Origin: Pseudomonas cerasi
Lineage (GTDB): Bacteria; Pseudomonadota; Gammaproteobacteria; Pseudomonadales; Pseudomonadaceae
Direction: 5' to 3'
Length of the DNA stretch: 64,000 nt
NCBI RefSeq assembly: GCF_900074915.1
Contig: NZ_LT222319.1
Location: forward strand, 62,001 to 126,000
Shown here piece after piece: positions 8,018 through 17,000 of this stretch; within the stretch, counting starts at the first letter, position 1; the number at the start of each line of letters is the position of its first letter. The position numbers and the translations under genes are program-made. The notes under the pieces are model-generated. The model saw nothing but the letters and a program-made list of their open reading frames with translations, did no database searches and was not told where the DNA came from.

Positions 8018-9928
8018 TCACGACAATGCTTCCAGTTCGGCCTGCATTGATTCCAACAGTTCCAGCGCTTGCATCCAGGCGTCTTCCAGCTCGGATTCAC
8101 GCACTTTCAGTTTGGCCTGTTCGGCCAGCAGATCGCGTAGCTTGTCCTTGTTGGCAGCCTCGTAGTTGGTGCTGTCGGCCAGCGCTTCTTCGACCTTGGC
8201 GAGTTTTTCATTCACCAGCCCGAGATCACGCTCCAGCTTGTCGGCTTCGCGCTTGTGCGGTGCCAGTTGCTGACGCAAGGCCGCTGCCTGCTGGCGCTGG
8301 GCTTTCTTGTCGGTCTTGTCGGCGTTGACGGGCGTGTTGCTGACCGGCGCGTTGCGCAGCCGGTAATCGGCCAGCCAGCGCGTGTAGTCATCCAGATCGC
8401 CGTCGAATTCCTGTACGCGGCCGTCGGCCACCAGCAGGAAGTCATCGGTCGTACTCTTGAGCAAGTGCCTGTCGTGAGACACCACCAGTACCGCACCACC
8501 GAACTCCTGCAAGGCCATGGTCAGCGCCAGGCGCATCTCCAGGTCGAGGTGGTTGGTCGGTTCATCGAGCAGCAACAGGTTGGGCTTTTCCCAGGCGATC
8601 AGTGCCAGCGCCAGGCGGGCTTTCTCGCCACCGGAGAAATTCAGCACCGGCTCATCCAGGCGCGCGCCACGGAAGTCGAAACCGCCAAGGAAATCGCGCA
8701 GTGTCTGTTCACGCTCGGTCGGTGCCAGGCGCTGCAAGTGCAGCAACGGGGTCGCCTTGGCGTCCAGTGAGTCAAGCTGATGCTGGGCAAAGTAGCCCAC
8801 GGTGAGGTTTTCGCCACGCACCAGCCGACCGCTTTGCGGCTCGAGCTCGCCGGCGAGGTTTTTGATCAGCGTCGACTTGCCTGCGCCGTTCGGACCCAGC
8901 AGGCCGATGCGTGCACCGGGCGTGAGTTGCAGCTTGACCTTCTCGAGGATGGTCTTGTCGCCATAACCCAGGCGCGCGTCGGACAGGTCCAGCAATGGGC
9001 TGGAGATCTTGTCGGACTCACGGAAAACGAAGTTGAACGGTGAGTCGACGTGCGCGGCCGACAGCTCTTCCATGCGCTCCAGCGCCTTGATCCGGCTTTG
9101 TGCCTGACGGGCCTTGGTAGCCTGGGCCTTGAAGCGTGCGATGTACTTTTCCATGTGCGCACGTTGCGCCTGCTGCTTTTCGTAGGCCTGTTGTTGCTGG
9201 GCCAGACGTTCGGCACGGGCCCGCTCGAACGCGCTGTAGCCGCCGCGATAGAGGGTGATCTTGCGTTGCTCGACATGGGCGATGTGATCGACCACGGCAT
9301 CCAGAAAATCCCGGTCGTGGGAAATCAGCAGCAAGGTGCCGGGGTAACTCTTGAGCCAGTCTTCAAGCCACAGAATGGCGTCAAGGTCCAAGTGGTTGGT
9401 CGGTTCGTCGAGCAGCAGCAGGTCCGAGGGGCACATCAATGCCTGCGCCAGGTTCAGGCGCATACGCCAACCACCGGAGAAACTGCCGACCGGACGTTCC
9501 ATCTGTTCGTTGGTGAAGCCCAACCCGGCCAGCAGCTTGCGAGCGCGTGCGTCGGCGGTATAACCGTCGGCGCTGTCGAGCTCCGAATGCAGACGTGCCT
9601 GAGCGGCGCCGTCCTGCGCGGCTTCGGCCTCGGCCAGCGAGCTCTGTACTTCCCGCAGGCGCTCGTCGCCATCAAGCACGTAATCCACGGCCAGGCGTTC
9701 GAGCGTGTCGACCTCCTGGCGCATGTGCGCGATACGCCAGTCGGCGGGCAGCAGGCAGTCGCCGGCATCCGGCGTCAGCTCTCCACGCAGCAGGGCAAAC
9801 AGGCTGGATTTACCGGCGCCATTGGCACCGATCAGACCGGCTTTATGGCCGGCGTGCAGAGTCAGCTCGGCGTCTTCTAGCAGACGTTGCGGACCACGCT
9901 GTAAGGTAAGGCTTTGAAGTCGAATCAT
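8018..9928 (-). CDS. ABC-F family ATPase, YheS-like
   Basis: 636 residues, close to E. coli YheS (about 637). It has two ABC domains without membrane segments: Walker A GANGAGKSS and GPNGAGKST, signature motifs SFSGGW and NFSGGEKARL, and two LLLDEPTNHLDL Walker B/D-loop motifs. Between them lies the basic linker (Arm/PtIM region, rich in K, R and Q) that reaches into the ribosomal E site in ABC-F proteins. The C-terminus is a coiled coil. ABC-F proteins act on translating ribosomes; the particular role of this one is unknown. ATG 9928 (MIRLQSLTLQRGP) is the family start. It is divergent from the gene at 9975 with 46 nt between. Confidence 0.9.
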   Translation of the reverse strand: MIRLQSLTLQRGPQRLLEDAELTLHAGHKAGLIGANGAGKSSLFALLRGELTPDAGDCLLPADWRIAHMRQEVDTLERLAVDYVLDGDERLREVQSSLAEAEAAQDGAAQARLHSELDSADGYTADARARKLLAGLGFTNEQMERPVGSFSGGWRMRLNLAQALMCPSDLLLLDEPTNHLDLDAILWLEDWLKSYPGTLLLISHDRDFLDAVVDHIAHVEQRKITLYRGGYSAFERARAERLAQQQQAYEKQQAQRAHMEKYIARFKAQATKARQAQSRIKALERMEELSAAHVDSPFNFVFRESDKISSPLLDLSDARLGYGDKTILEKVKLQLTPGARIGLLGPNGAGKSTLIKNLAGELEPQSGRLVRGENLTVGYFAQHQLDSLDAKATPLLHLQRLAPTEREQTLRDFLGGFDFRGARLDEPVLNFSGGEKARLALALIAWEKPNLLLLDEPTNHLDLEMRLALTMALQEFGGAVLVVSHDRHLLKSTTDDFLLVADGRVQEFDGDLDDYTRWLADYRLRNAPVSNTPVNADKTDKKAQRQQAAALRQQLAPHKREADKLERDLGLVNEKLAKVEEALADSTNYEAANKDKLRDLLAEQAKLKVRESELEDAWMQALELLESMQAELEALS

Positions 9929-9974
9929 AATGGCGGCGGAGTCTACCAGCTTCGTCCTGAACAGGTGGATCACT

Positions 9975-10451
9975 ATGCCTTCAGCGCTCTGGAGTTTCAC
10001 CCTCGATTTCTACGCCCGACCGGGTGTGGAACAGGCTTGTCTGACGCTGCAAGCCAACGGGGCCAACGTGTGCATGGTGCTTTGCGGGGTGTGGCTGGGT
10101 ACGCGCGACGTGGCGTGCAACGCTCAGCGAGTCGCGCAAATAAAGCAGTTGGCGACACCCTGGCATGACGATGTGGTGCGTCCGCTACGGGATTTGCGCA
10201 ACCAATGGCGCATTACGGCGCTTGAAGATGCGTTGCTGACTACATTACGGATGAAGGTCAAGGCGCTGGAACTGGAGGCCGAACAGAGCCTGATGATAAA
10301 GCTTGAGGCACTGACCGGGGATTGGCCGGCAGGTGAGGCGAGGAATGCAGAGGAGTGGCTGCTCGAATTTGCCGAAGGGGATGCAGAAAAAAACCGCGAT
10401 GCGCTGGATGTGCTGCGCATCGCGGTTGGACATGCCGTCGACCAGACTTAG
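9975..10451 (+). CDS. TIGR02444-family hypothetical protein
   Basis: A 158-residue cytoplasmic protein beginning MPSALWSFTLDFYARPGVE. It has the features I associate with the TIGR02444 family: the N-terminal W/F-rich start, an ANVCMVLCGVWL core and a helical acidic C-terminus. No catalytic motif is recognisable and the function is unknown. ATG 9975 is chosen because the family starts here; the longer frame overlaps the ABC-F promoter region. Its stop codon overlaps algP by 4 nt tail to tail. Confidence 0.75.
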   Translation: MPSALWSFTLDFYARPGVEQACLTLQANGANVCMVLCGVWLGTRDVACNAQRVAQIKQLATPWHDDVVRPLRDLRNQWRITALEDALLTTLRMKVKALELEAEQSLMIKLEALTGDWPAGEARNAEEWLLEFAEGDAEKNRDALDVLRIAVGHAVDQT

Positions 10452-11446
10452 GAAGCGCTGGTTGGCGTTGCGCCGTTGGCAGGGGTTGCCGGTGCGGCGG
10501 CTGGCGCAGCAGGCGTCGTCGGCTTGGCTGCAGCAGCAGGCGCTGGCGTGGCCGGTTTGGCGGCGGCTGGCTTCGCCGCAGGTTTGGCGACAGGCTTGGC
10601 TGCTGCTTTCACAGGTGCCTTGGCCGGTGCTTTGGCCGGTGCCTTGACGGGCGCTTTCACAGGCGCTTTCGCCGCAGGCTTGGCGGCCGCTGCTTTTGCT
10701 GCTGCAGGTTTGGCAGCGCTGCTGGCGGTGGCCTTGGCAGCCGGCGCCTTGGTGGCGGCAGGCTTGGCCGTAACCGGCTTGGCGGCAGCTGTCTTGGCTG
10801 CGACAGGCTTGGCTGCTGCAGTCGTGCGGGCGGCAGGTTTGGCGGCGGCTTTTACCGGGGCCTTGGCAGCAGCGGTTTTGACCGCTGGCTTGGCAACTGC
10901 GGAAGGCTTGGCTGCGGCTTTGGTGACTGGCTTGGCGGCGGCCGCTTTAACCGGCGCTTTCGCTGCAGTTTTTGCGGGGGCTTTGGCAGCAGGTGTCTTG
11001 GCAACAGGTGCCTTGGCGACGGCTTTAGGCGCGACAGGCTTGGCATCGCGAGTGGTCAGGATCTTGCCGACCGCCTCTTTTACGCGACCAATACCCTGGG
11101 CCAGTTTCAGGCTTTCCTGGGCATCACGCTTGAGGTGCAGGATGTACGTGCGGGTTTCGGTCTGACGATCCTTGAGAGCGTCCAGCAACTCTTCCAGCTC
11201 GGACACGGCGCCTTTGGCCTTGGCCTGCGCCTTGGATTTTCCGGCGGTGGCAGCATCCTGCAGTTTGATGCGGGAATTGTGCAGTTTTTCCTGCGCCTTG
11301 CCGCGTTGTTTCTCAAGCTTGGCGAGCAGTTTCTCGGCATCAGCCAAGGCTTGGGAGCAGGCGTCTTCCAGATGTTCAAGCAAGCTGCCCGATAATTGTT
11401 GGAGCAAATGCAACGGAGTATTTACTGGCTTCTTTTTGGCCGACAT
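10448..11446 (-). CDS. algP: AlgP (AlgR3), histone H1-like Ala/Lys/Pro-rich protein
   Basis: 332 residues in two parts. Residues 1-130 form a helical, coiled-coil domain (HLLQQLSGSLLEHLEDACSQ and onward). From about residue 135 to the end the chain is almost only A, K, P, V and T in KPAA/AKAPVK-type repeats, like the C-terminal tail of eukaryotic histone H1. In P. aeruginosa AlgP is linked to alginate gene regulation, and its tail varies in repeat number. The repeats at DNA level (about 10450-11040) make this region prone to slippage and length variation. It sits with FKBP and algQ as in P. aeruginosa. Predicted role: DNA-binding architectural protein. Confidence 0.92.
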   Translation of the reverse strand: MSAKKKPVNTPLHLLQQLSGSLLEHLEDACSQALADAEKLLAKLEKQRGKAQEKLHNSRIKLQDAATAGKSKAQAKAKGAVSELEELLDALKDRQTETRTYILHLKRDAQESLKLAQGIGRVKEAVGKILTTRDAKPVAPKAVAKAPVAKTPAAKAPAKTAAKAPVKAAAAKPVTKAAAKPSAVAKPAVKTAAAKAPVKAAAKPAARTTAAAKPVAAKTAAAKPVTAKPAATKAPAAKATASSAAKPAAAKAAAAKPAAKAPVKAPVKAPAKAPAKAPVKAAAKPVAKPAAKPAAAKPATPAPAAAAKPTTPAAPAAAPATPANGATPTSAS

Positions 11447-11662
11447 GACTTACCTCCTGGGTGACGAAATTGCGGCTCATACTAGGCTTCTGCGCGCATC
11501 GCCGCTAGGGCATCTTGACAGCATCCATGGGTCCCTGTTGCATACTGAGAGAAATGATTGCTCGGCACGATGCAAAGGCATTGTGAAATTCACGTCACAA
11601 GACTCGTCACTACTCGCGCTGGCGCAGGCATAATCGCTGCCTTCCCAGGCCGGAGAGCATTA

Positions 11663-12340
11663 ATGTCGCGCTACCTGTTAACGTCGTTGTTCCTCTTGCT
11701 ACCCCTGGCTCAAGCCGCCGAGTCGCCACCTGCGTCCAGTGACGGCCACGACCTCGCCTATAGCCTGGGCGCAAGCCTTGGCGAGCGGTTGCATCAGGAA
11801 GTCCCTGACCTGGACCTCAAGGCGTTGGTGGAAGGCTTGCAGCAGGCTTATCAGGGCAAGCCGCTGGCGCTCAAGCAGGAGCGCATCGACCAGATTCTGC
11901 GCGAGCATGATGCCGCTATCGCTCAGGCCGAGACTGCCGGTACGGATGCGCCGACCGAGGCGGCCCTCAAGGCCGAGCGCACGTTCATGGACAGCGAGAA
12001 GGCCAAGCCGGGTGTGAAGGTGCTGGCTGACGGGATTCTCATGACCGAGCTGACTCCTGGCACCGGCCCCAAGCCCAGTGCCGACGGCCGGGTTGAGGTG
12101 CGTTACGTCGGTCGTTTGCCGGACGGCACGATCTTCGATCAGAGCACCCAGCCCCAGTGGTTCCGACTCGACAGTGTGATCAGCGGCTGGACCAGCGCCT
12201 TGCAGAACATGCCGACCGGCGCTAAGTGGCGTCTGGTCATTCCTTCGGATCAGGCCTATGGCGCCGAGGGCGCCGGCGATCTGATCGATCCGTTTACACC
12301 GCTGGTATTTGAAATCGAGCTGGTTGCGGTTTCGCAGTAA
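11663..12340 (+). CDS. FKBP-type peptidyl-prolyl cis-trans isomerase
   Basis: A 225-residue protein with a signal peptide (MSRYLLTSLFLLLPLAQA, cleavage about residue 18). A helical FKBP_N dimerisation domain spans about residues 25-110, followed by an FKBP_C domain (about 125-222) with VEVRYVGRLPDGTIFDQS and W/Y active-site residues. This is the Mip/FkpA architecture: a periplasmic dimeric isomerase and chaperone for exported proteins. The ATG at 11663 is preferred over longer frames because it exposes the signal peptide. It is convergent with algQ across a hairpin at 12372-12392. Confidence 0.9.
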   Translation: MSRYLLTSLFLLLPLAQAAESPPASSDGHDLAYSLGASLGERLHQEVPDLDLKALVEGLQQAYQGKPLALKQERIDQILREHDAAIAQAETAGTDAPTEAALKAERTFMDSEKAKPGVKVLADGILMTELTPGTGPKPSADGRVEVRYVGRLPDGTIFDQSTQPQWFRLDSVISGWTSALQNMPTGAKWRLVIPSDQAYGAEGAGDLIDPFTPLVFEIELVAVSQ

Positions 12341-12371
12341 GCGGGCGTAAAGCCGGCGTTCAGAAATGCGA

Positions 12372-12394
12372 AAGGGTGCAATAAGCACCCTTGG
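12372..12394. terminator. Bidirectional hairpin between FKBP and algQ
   Basis: An 8-bp perfect stem, AAGGGTGC/GCACCCTT, with an AATAA loop lies between the two convergent stop codons. T-rich flanks are short on both sides, so termination strength is uncertain, but the placement is typical. Confidence 0.65.
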
Positions 12395-12418
12395 CGTGTA
12401 GCGCTGGCACCGACAAGA

Positions 12419-12892
12419 TCACGCCTGAGCGGCGATCTCTTCCTTGTGCGAGTTGTGCAGCACTTCGATCAGGCAGTCTTCCAGCTCGAAACGCTCGTGC
12501 AGCAATTGCCCCAGCTGATTGAATTCCCGTGCTACTACCGCCGCATCCGAGCAGTCGCCCTTGTCGCAGCGATCATTGAACGTGAGGGCAAACTTGGTGA
12601 TGACGTCCAGACGTGGATAGATCGTGTCTGCCAGCTCGAGCCCACGCTCGTCATTGAACGCCCGGGCTTCATCACCCAGCTGTTCATAGACTTCGAAGTG
12701 CCCGGCGGAGACGTAATCCACAAGAATCCCGCAGAAGTTCTGCAGACCTTCAAGGTCGGCTGCCAACGCTTCGGGCGTGTCGCCCAGCGCGTCATAGGCT
12801 TCGACCAGTTCGAGACGGCTTTGAAGCCAGCGATCGATCAGCTTGTTCACTCCGCCCCAGCGTTCCTGAGCATTCTGACAACTTTCCAGCAT
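12419..12892 (-). CDS. algQ: AlgQ / Rsd anti-sigma-70 regulator
   Basis: 157 all-helical residues beginning [20 protein letters not shown], the Rsd/AlgQ family hallmark. The family binds region 4 of the housekeeping sigma factor. In P. aeruginosa, AlgQ affects alginate, siderophore and nucleotide metabolism genes. The ATG at 12892 is chosen; a frame nine codons longer exists but lacks family support. Length is normal (about 160). Neighbours algP, FKBP and dsbB match the P. aeruginosa gene order I recall. Confidence 0.92.
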   Translation of the reverse strand: MLESCQNAQERWGGVNKLIDRWLQSRLELVEAYDALGDTPEALAADLEGLQNFCGILVDYVSAGHFEVYEQLGDEARAFNDERGLELADTIYPRLDVITKFALTFNDRCDKGDCSDAAVVAREFNQLGQLLHERFELEDCLIEVLHNSHKEEIAAQA

Positions 12893-13066
12893 GGTCTTCT
12901 CTCTTCCCTTCAGGGGCATGCAGTCCTGGGCCGGTCCGGGTGATTGGCCGGGACCTGGCCTGATAAATGCGTCAGGACAGCATATTTCCAGTGACGCGTG
13001 CGGCCCAGATTATGCCCGCTCGACAAGGCCATCAAGGTACGCAGGAGATAAAGTTCATACAAGCGT

Positions 13067-13594
13067 TTAATAGCCGCCCCGATCTCTGGTCGCCAGCCAG
13101 TGGCTGAATTCGCTGAAAAGAGGATACAGCGGTAACAGCGCCAGACCCGTGAATGCCAGCAGACTCCACTCCGGCAGGCTGATGCCGAACAGTGTCCAGG
13201 TGATCTCGGCGCAAAACAGCGCGTCGCTTCGCAGTCGGTCGATGCACATGTCCAGGGAGAGCAGGCTCAATACCTGCTCCAGTCTGGTAATAACAGGTAT
13301 CAATTGATCGGCCGAGGCGGTCTGCAACCACACCTGTGTGCCTGCTGCAGCAAGCCCGGCCAGGGCGAACAGCAAAAGCCCCAGACTGTAGCGCCGCGTG
13401 CCTGTCGGGCCAGATGCGTGGCAGGCAGCACAGAGCGCCAGCACGCCACAGACGATGAATGCAGCCCGTTGCACCATGCACAGCGCGCAAGGGTCGAGAC
13501 CGAAAGCTTGCTGCAGGTAGAAGGCGACGCCAATGATTGATGCACAGGCCAGCGATGCCAGGAAAAACAGGAAGCGTGTGCGAGCCAGATACAT
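13067..13594 (-). CDS. dsbB: DsbB-family disulfide bond formation protein
   Basis: A 175-residue inner-membrane protein with four predicted helices. It has the two cysteine pairs needed for activity: CALC at 36-39 after the first helix, and C117/C128 in the second periplasmic loop. DsbB re-oxidises DsbA and passes electrons to quinone. Pseudomonads often have two paralogues; by its place beside hemY and algQ this matches the one called DsbH in P. aeruginosa. I take the ATG at 13594 (MYLARTRFLFF) because upstream residues lack membrane character. Confidence 0.9.
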   Translation of the reverse strand: MYLARTRFLFFLASLACASIIGVAFYLQQAFGLDPCALCMVQRAAFIVCGVLALCAACHASGPTGTRRYSLGLLLFALAGLAAAGTQVWLQTASADQLIPVITRLEQVLSLLSLDMCIDRLRSDALFCAEITWTLFGISLPEWSLLAFTGLALLPLYPLFSEFSHWLATRDRGGY

Positions 13595-13779
13595 GGCAAA
13601 TCCGTAACAAAGGACGAGACGATTACGGTAGAGGAAAGGGTGCGGCGCATTCAAGGTGGCGACGTACGGATGCGTCGCTGTTTACCGAGGAAAAAGAACA
13701 CACCGCTGCGTGGTTCTTTTACTCATGTATGTAGGACGATTCTTACGCATTGATCTTGACGGGCTGGTGAGGCAGCACG

Positions 13780-13804
13780 GAGAGCCCTGACTTAGGACTC
13801 TCCG
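13780..13804 (-). terminator. Hairpin downstream of hemY
   Basis: A 10-bp stem with one G-U wobble on the minus-strand transcript (GGAGAGTCCT/AGGGCTCTCC, 5-nt loop) begins 7 nt after the hemY stop codon. There is no T tract, so it may be a Rho-assisted end or a stabilising hairpin for the hemCDXY message. Confidence 0.5.
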
Positions 13805-13810
13805 GTGGTT

Positions 13811-15055
13811 TCAAGCCTTGGTCAGCACCGGCAGGGGCCGCGACAGAAGGCGCTCGTCCAGCAGGCCCAGGCCTTCCTGAAACAGCTGATTGCTGCGATC
13901 CGTCTCACCCAGTTGGCCCAGCAGACGAGCCAGCTCGGCGCAGGTTTCGGGATTGCGTTCCAGGCGCAGACTGCTCTCCAGATAATCCCGCGCTTTGCCC
14001 CACAGTCGGCCTTGCAGACAGATACGTCCCAGGCTCAGCAACAGGCTTGGATCAGCCGGATGGTGCTTGAGCCAGCCTTCCGCCGTTTGCAGCTGCTTGA
14101 GCGGGTCACTGCCGCGAACCAGCCCGTACAGACGCGCCAGATGGCTGTTGTACTCGCGCTTGAGGGCGCTACGAAGCACCTCTTCAGCCTGAGCTTCGGC
14201 ACCCAGACGGCGCAATTGATCGGCGTACGCCAGCACCAGTTGCGGCTCCTGGCGTTGCGCAGAGGCCAGCCCCTGCCAAGCGCTCTCCAGAGAAGGCAGG
14301 CCGGTCGGTGCGCCTTCGATGCCCTCGCGGTACGCCGCCAGGCTCAGGTTCTCGCCCCAGGCGCGGCGTTCCAGCTCGGCCAGCTCCTTGGCTGGCAGAA
14401 CCTTGTCCTTGCGCAGTTCCGGCATCAGGCGGACCACGTCGGACCAGTCACCACGCTGCTGATACAGGCGTTGCAACTGACGAAGCACCTGAGGGTTGTG
14501 CGGATGACGCTCTTTCATGGCCAGCAGCGTGGTCAGCGCACCTTCGGTGTCGCCGCGATCCTGCTGCAACTGGGCGTGATTCAGGGCAATCGCCAGCTCG
14601 GCTTGTGGCTGACGCTCGAGCGCACGTTCCAGCAAGGCATCGCAGTCTTCGTAACGACCCTGCTCGTTGGCCGCGCGTGCAGCGCCGATGTAGTAGAGCA
14701 GCGGGTGAGTATCGGCTTCGGCCGCGCGTTGCAGATGACGCTGGGCGCTGGACCAGCGGCCCTCGGCAAGGTCCATCTGGCCTTGCTCGATAGCCATTTG
14801 CACGCGACGACGGCGGTTGCGACGCGACCATGGGTTAACCACGCGGCCCGAAGTCGTCAGCAGGCTGATCAACAGTCTCAGCAGTGCGATCACCAGCAAC
14901 GCGGCGACCAGCAGCGCCAGGGTCGCCCACAGGCTCGATTCGTAGCGGAAGTTCTGATAGGCGATCAGGACGTAACCGGAGTGCTCGGCGATGGCGACAC
15001 CGATCAACGCCGCAGCGGCGATCGCGATGAATAACAGCACATAGAAGCGCTTCAT
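13811..15055 (-). CDS. hemY: HemY, membrane-anchored TPR protein
   Basis: 414 residues: two N-terminal membrane helices (residues about 5-22 and 40-65), a basic stretch (SRRNRRRR), then a cytoplasmic array of TPR-like repeats to the C-terminus. This is the gammaproteobacterial HemY of the hemCDXY operon. It is not the Bacillus protoporphyrinogen oxidase that shares the name, and its exact role in haem production is unsettled. It overlaps hemX by 4 nt and is the last gene of the operon. Confidence 0.92.
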   Translation of the reverse strand: MKRFYVLLFIAIAAAALIGVAIAEHSGYVLIAYQNFRYESSLWATLALLVAALLVIALLRLLISLLTTSGRVVNPWSRRNRRRRVQMAIEQGQMDLAEGRWSSAQRHLQRAAEADTHPLLYYIGAARAANEQGRYEDCDALLERALERQPQAELAIALNHAQLQQDRGDTEGALTTLLAMKERHPHNPQVLRQLQRLYQQRGDWSDVVRLMPELRKDKVLPAKELAELERRAWGENLSLAAYREGIEGAPTGLPSLESAWQGLASAQRQEPQLVLAYADQLRRLGAEAQAEEVLRSALKREYNSHLARLYGLVRGSDPLKQLQTAEGWLKHHPADPSLLLSLGRICLQGRLWGKARDYLESSLRLERNPETCAELARLLGQLGETDRSNQLFQEGLGLLDERLLSRPLPVLTKA

Positions 15056-16173
15056 CGGCTGGTCCCCTGTTGCGCCTCGGCTGGCTGGCTGGCGGCATGA
15101 CGGCGTTCAAGGTAGGCCTGCACGGCGCTCAGGGTCGGCGCCAGATCCGGTGTCTTCACCGATACCGGCTGGCTGGCGACAGCATCAAGCCCCTGGTCGA
15201 GCGCTTTACCTTGTGGATCGTCCTGATCAAAGTTGGCTTTCAGAACGTTTTGCGCTTCAGTGATGGCCTTGGAATAAACCTCGGGCTCGCCGTTAAGCGC
15301 TGCCCACTGCGCCTGCTCCAGCGCCAGGCTCAGCGCCAGACGCACCTGCGAAAGGCTTTGGCCGGCGAGTACCGGGCGGATGTCCTTGTCGGCGTTGAAA
15401 TCGATGCGGAAGTAATGGGAGATCTCGTCCCACCACTGCGTCCACCGGCTGGATTCGGTCTTGTCGGCGGTCAGGCCCAACAGTGACTCGCCCTTGTCTT
15501 CGTATTCGGGGGCCAGCTTGTTGAGCTGTACAGCTTGCTCACGCAGAGCTGCGAGTTGCAGAAACAGCCCGGTGCGGTCCGGCTGCTCGATGCTGCGCAG
15601 GGCGGCAAGGCTCTTGGCCAATTGCTCGCGGGCAGCGAAGGAGCCCGGATCGTCCTGCTCACGCAGAATTTCGTCGGCACCCTGAACCAGCGCCTGTGCA
15701 CTGTTGATGTCCTGCAGCGCTGAAAGACGCAGGCTGGCCAGACGCAGCAGATGCTCGGCCTCGGCCAGACGCCAGTCCTTGCGGCTCGCCCCCAGTACGG
15801 TTTCGAGTCGCTGGCTGAGGCGCTGCTGATCGCCTTGCAGTTGCGCGACCAGACGTCGACTGTCTTCCAGCTGATTGGCTGGCGGAAATTGCGCGATGCG
15901 TGCGCTCAGTTGCTGGTCATTCTGCGCCAGTACCAGGGTCTGTTCGGCGATATCCTCGACCTGTCCGCGCTGCTGCTGGTGTCCGGCCTGCAACATGCGC
16001 AGTTGCCAGACTCCCCAGCCGGCGACGGCGATACCGGCAATTGCCAGCAGTAAGGCCAGGAACACCAGGCCACTGTTGCGGCTGCCGGTGCGCTCGGTGC
16101 GGACTGGCTCAGGCTTGGATGCAGGCGTTTTCAACACCGATTCTTCGTCTTTAGGCAAGGCTGTTTCGCTCAC
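15052..16173 (-). CDS. hemX: HemX, membrane-anchored haem operon protein
   Basis: A 373-residue protein with one N-terminal membrane helix (about residues 38-57) and a long coiled-coil, helical periplasmic body. It is often annotated as uroporphyrinogen-III C-methyltransferase, but it lacks the SAM-binding motifs of SirC/CobA enzymes; a scaffold or regulatory role in tetrapyrrole synthesis is more likely. I choose the GTG at 16173 (MSETALPKDEE): it has an AGGATGGG ribosome-binding sequence just upstream, and longer frames run into hemD without similarity. It follows hemD after 53 nt and overlaps hemY by 4 nt. Confidence 0.88.
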   Translation of the reverse strand: MSETALPKDEESVLKTPASKPEPVRTERTGSRNSGLVFLALLLAIAGIAVAGWGVWQLRMLQAGHQQQRGQVEDIAEQTLVLAQNDQQLSARIAQFPPANQLEDSRRLVAQLQGDQQRLSQRLETVLGASRKDWRLAEAEHLLRLASLRLSALQDINSAQALVQGADEILREQDDPGSFAAREQLAKSLAALRSIEQPDRTGLFLQLAALREQAVQLNKLAPEYEDKGESLLGLTADKTESSRWTQWWDEISHYFRIDFNADKDIRPVLAGQSLSQVRLALSLALEQAQWAALNGEPEVYSKAITEAQNVLKANFDQDDPQGKALDQGLDAVASQPVSVKTPDLAPTLSAVQAYLERRHAASQPAEAQQGTSR

Positions 16174-16226
16174 GTATCCCATCCTTTGCATTTTGGCGTA
16201 ATAGCGTAAACGACAGGTGTCGATCA

Positions 16227-17000
16227 TTACGCCTTGACGGCAGGCTGAGGTTGTTCCCGCAACGCTGCCAGCAATGCCGCGGCGCTGGCGCCACGACAAT
16301 CAATAACGGTCCTTGCTCCGGCTGCCCGCGCGATGCTGGCAACCCTGGGGCTCGGTACAAACAGCGGCAGATCGGCCAGGACCGGCCATGAATCCCCCGC
16401 CAACTGAAGCAAATGTTCAAAACCCTGCCCACTGCTGACCACCAGCCCGTTCAAGCGTTCCACCGCGACGCGTTGCGCCAGGGCGCCGGGCGCATGTTGC
16501 GGCAGGTAGCGACGATACAGCGGCAGGTAATCAACCCCCACCCCCAGCCCGCGCAGTTGCTCGGCCAGCAGTTCGCGTCCCTCGTCACCGCGCATGATCA
16601 ACACACGGCTTCCCGGTACGGCAATCGCCTGTTTGAGGCGCGGCAGTTCAAGCAAGGCTTCGCTGTCGTCGCCCTGCTCCGGCCAGCTCGCATCCAGCCC
16701 ATAGTCGAGCAGTATCTGCCCGGTTGCTGAACCCACACTGAACCAGGGTTGCAGGGGCGGTTGCGGCCATACTTCATCGATCAGCTCGATGGCCAGTCGC
16801 GCGGCAGGTTTGCTGACCACGATCACTGCACAATAATTGAGCAGCTCGAAAATGATCGAACGCTGTGCAGGCGTCAAGGGCAAAGGCTCGGTTTCAAGCA
16901 GGGGCAGACTGCTGCTGAAGATACCGTCCTCGGCCAGCACCCTGGCCAGCGCTGCCGACTCTTCGGCCGGGCGGGTCAGCAGCAGACGCCAGCCACTCAT
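16227..17000 (-). CDS. hemD: Uroporphyrinogen-III synthase
   Basis: 257 residues of the HemD fold: two alpha/beta domains joined by a two-strand linker. The N-terminus [17 protein letters not shown] and the [12 protein letters not shown] segment are family hallmarks. It cyclises hydroxymethylbilane to uroporphyrinogen III, inverting ring D, for haem, sirohaem and cobalamin. It overlaps hemC by 4 nt, so the product of HemC is made next to the enzyme that uses it. HemD proteins are divergent, but gene order makes the call secure. Confidence 0.93.
   Translation of the reverse strand: MSGWRLLLTRPAEESAALARVLAEDGIFSSSLPLLETEPLPLTPAQRSIIFELLNYCAVIVVSKPAARLAIELIDEVWPQPPLQPWFSVGSATGQILLDYGLDASWPEQGDDSEALLELPRLKQAIAVPGSRVLIMRGDEGRELLAEQLRGLGVGVDYLPLYRRYLPQHAPGALAQRVAVERLNGLVVSSGQGFEHLLQLAGDSWPVLADLPLFVPSPRVASIARAAGARTVIDCRGASAAALLAALREQPQPAVKA

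Noticed and set aside
10476..11165. Ala/Gly-rich plus-strand frame opposite algP
   Set aside because: Mirror of the algP repeat tract; low complexity only.
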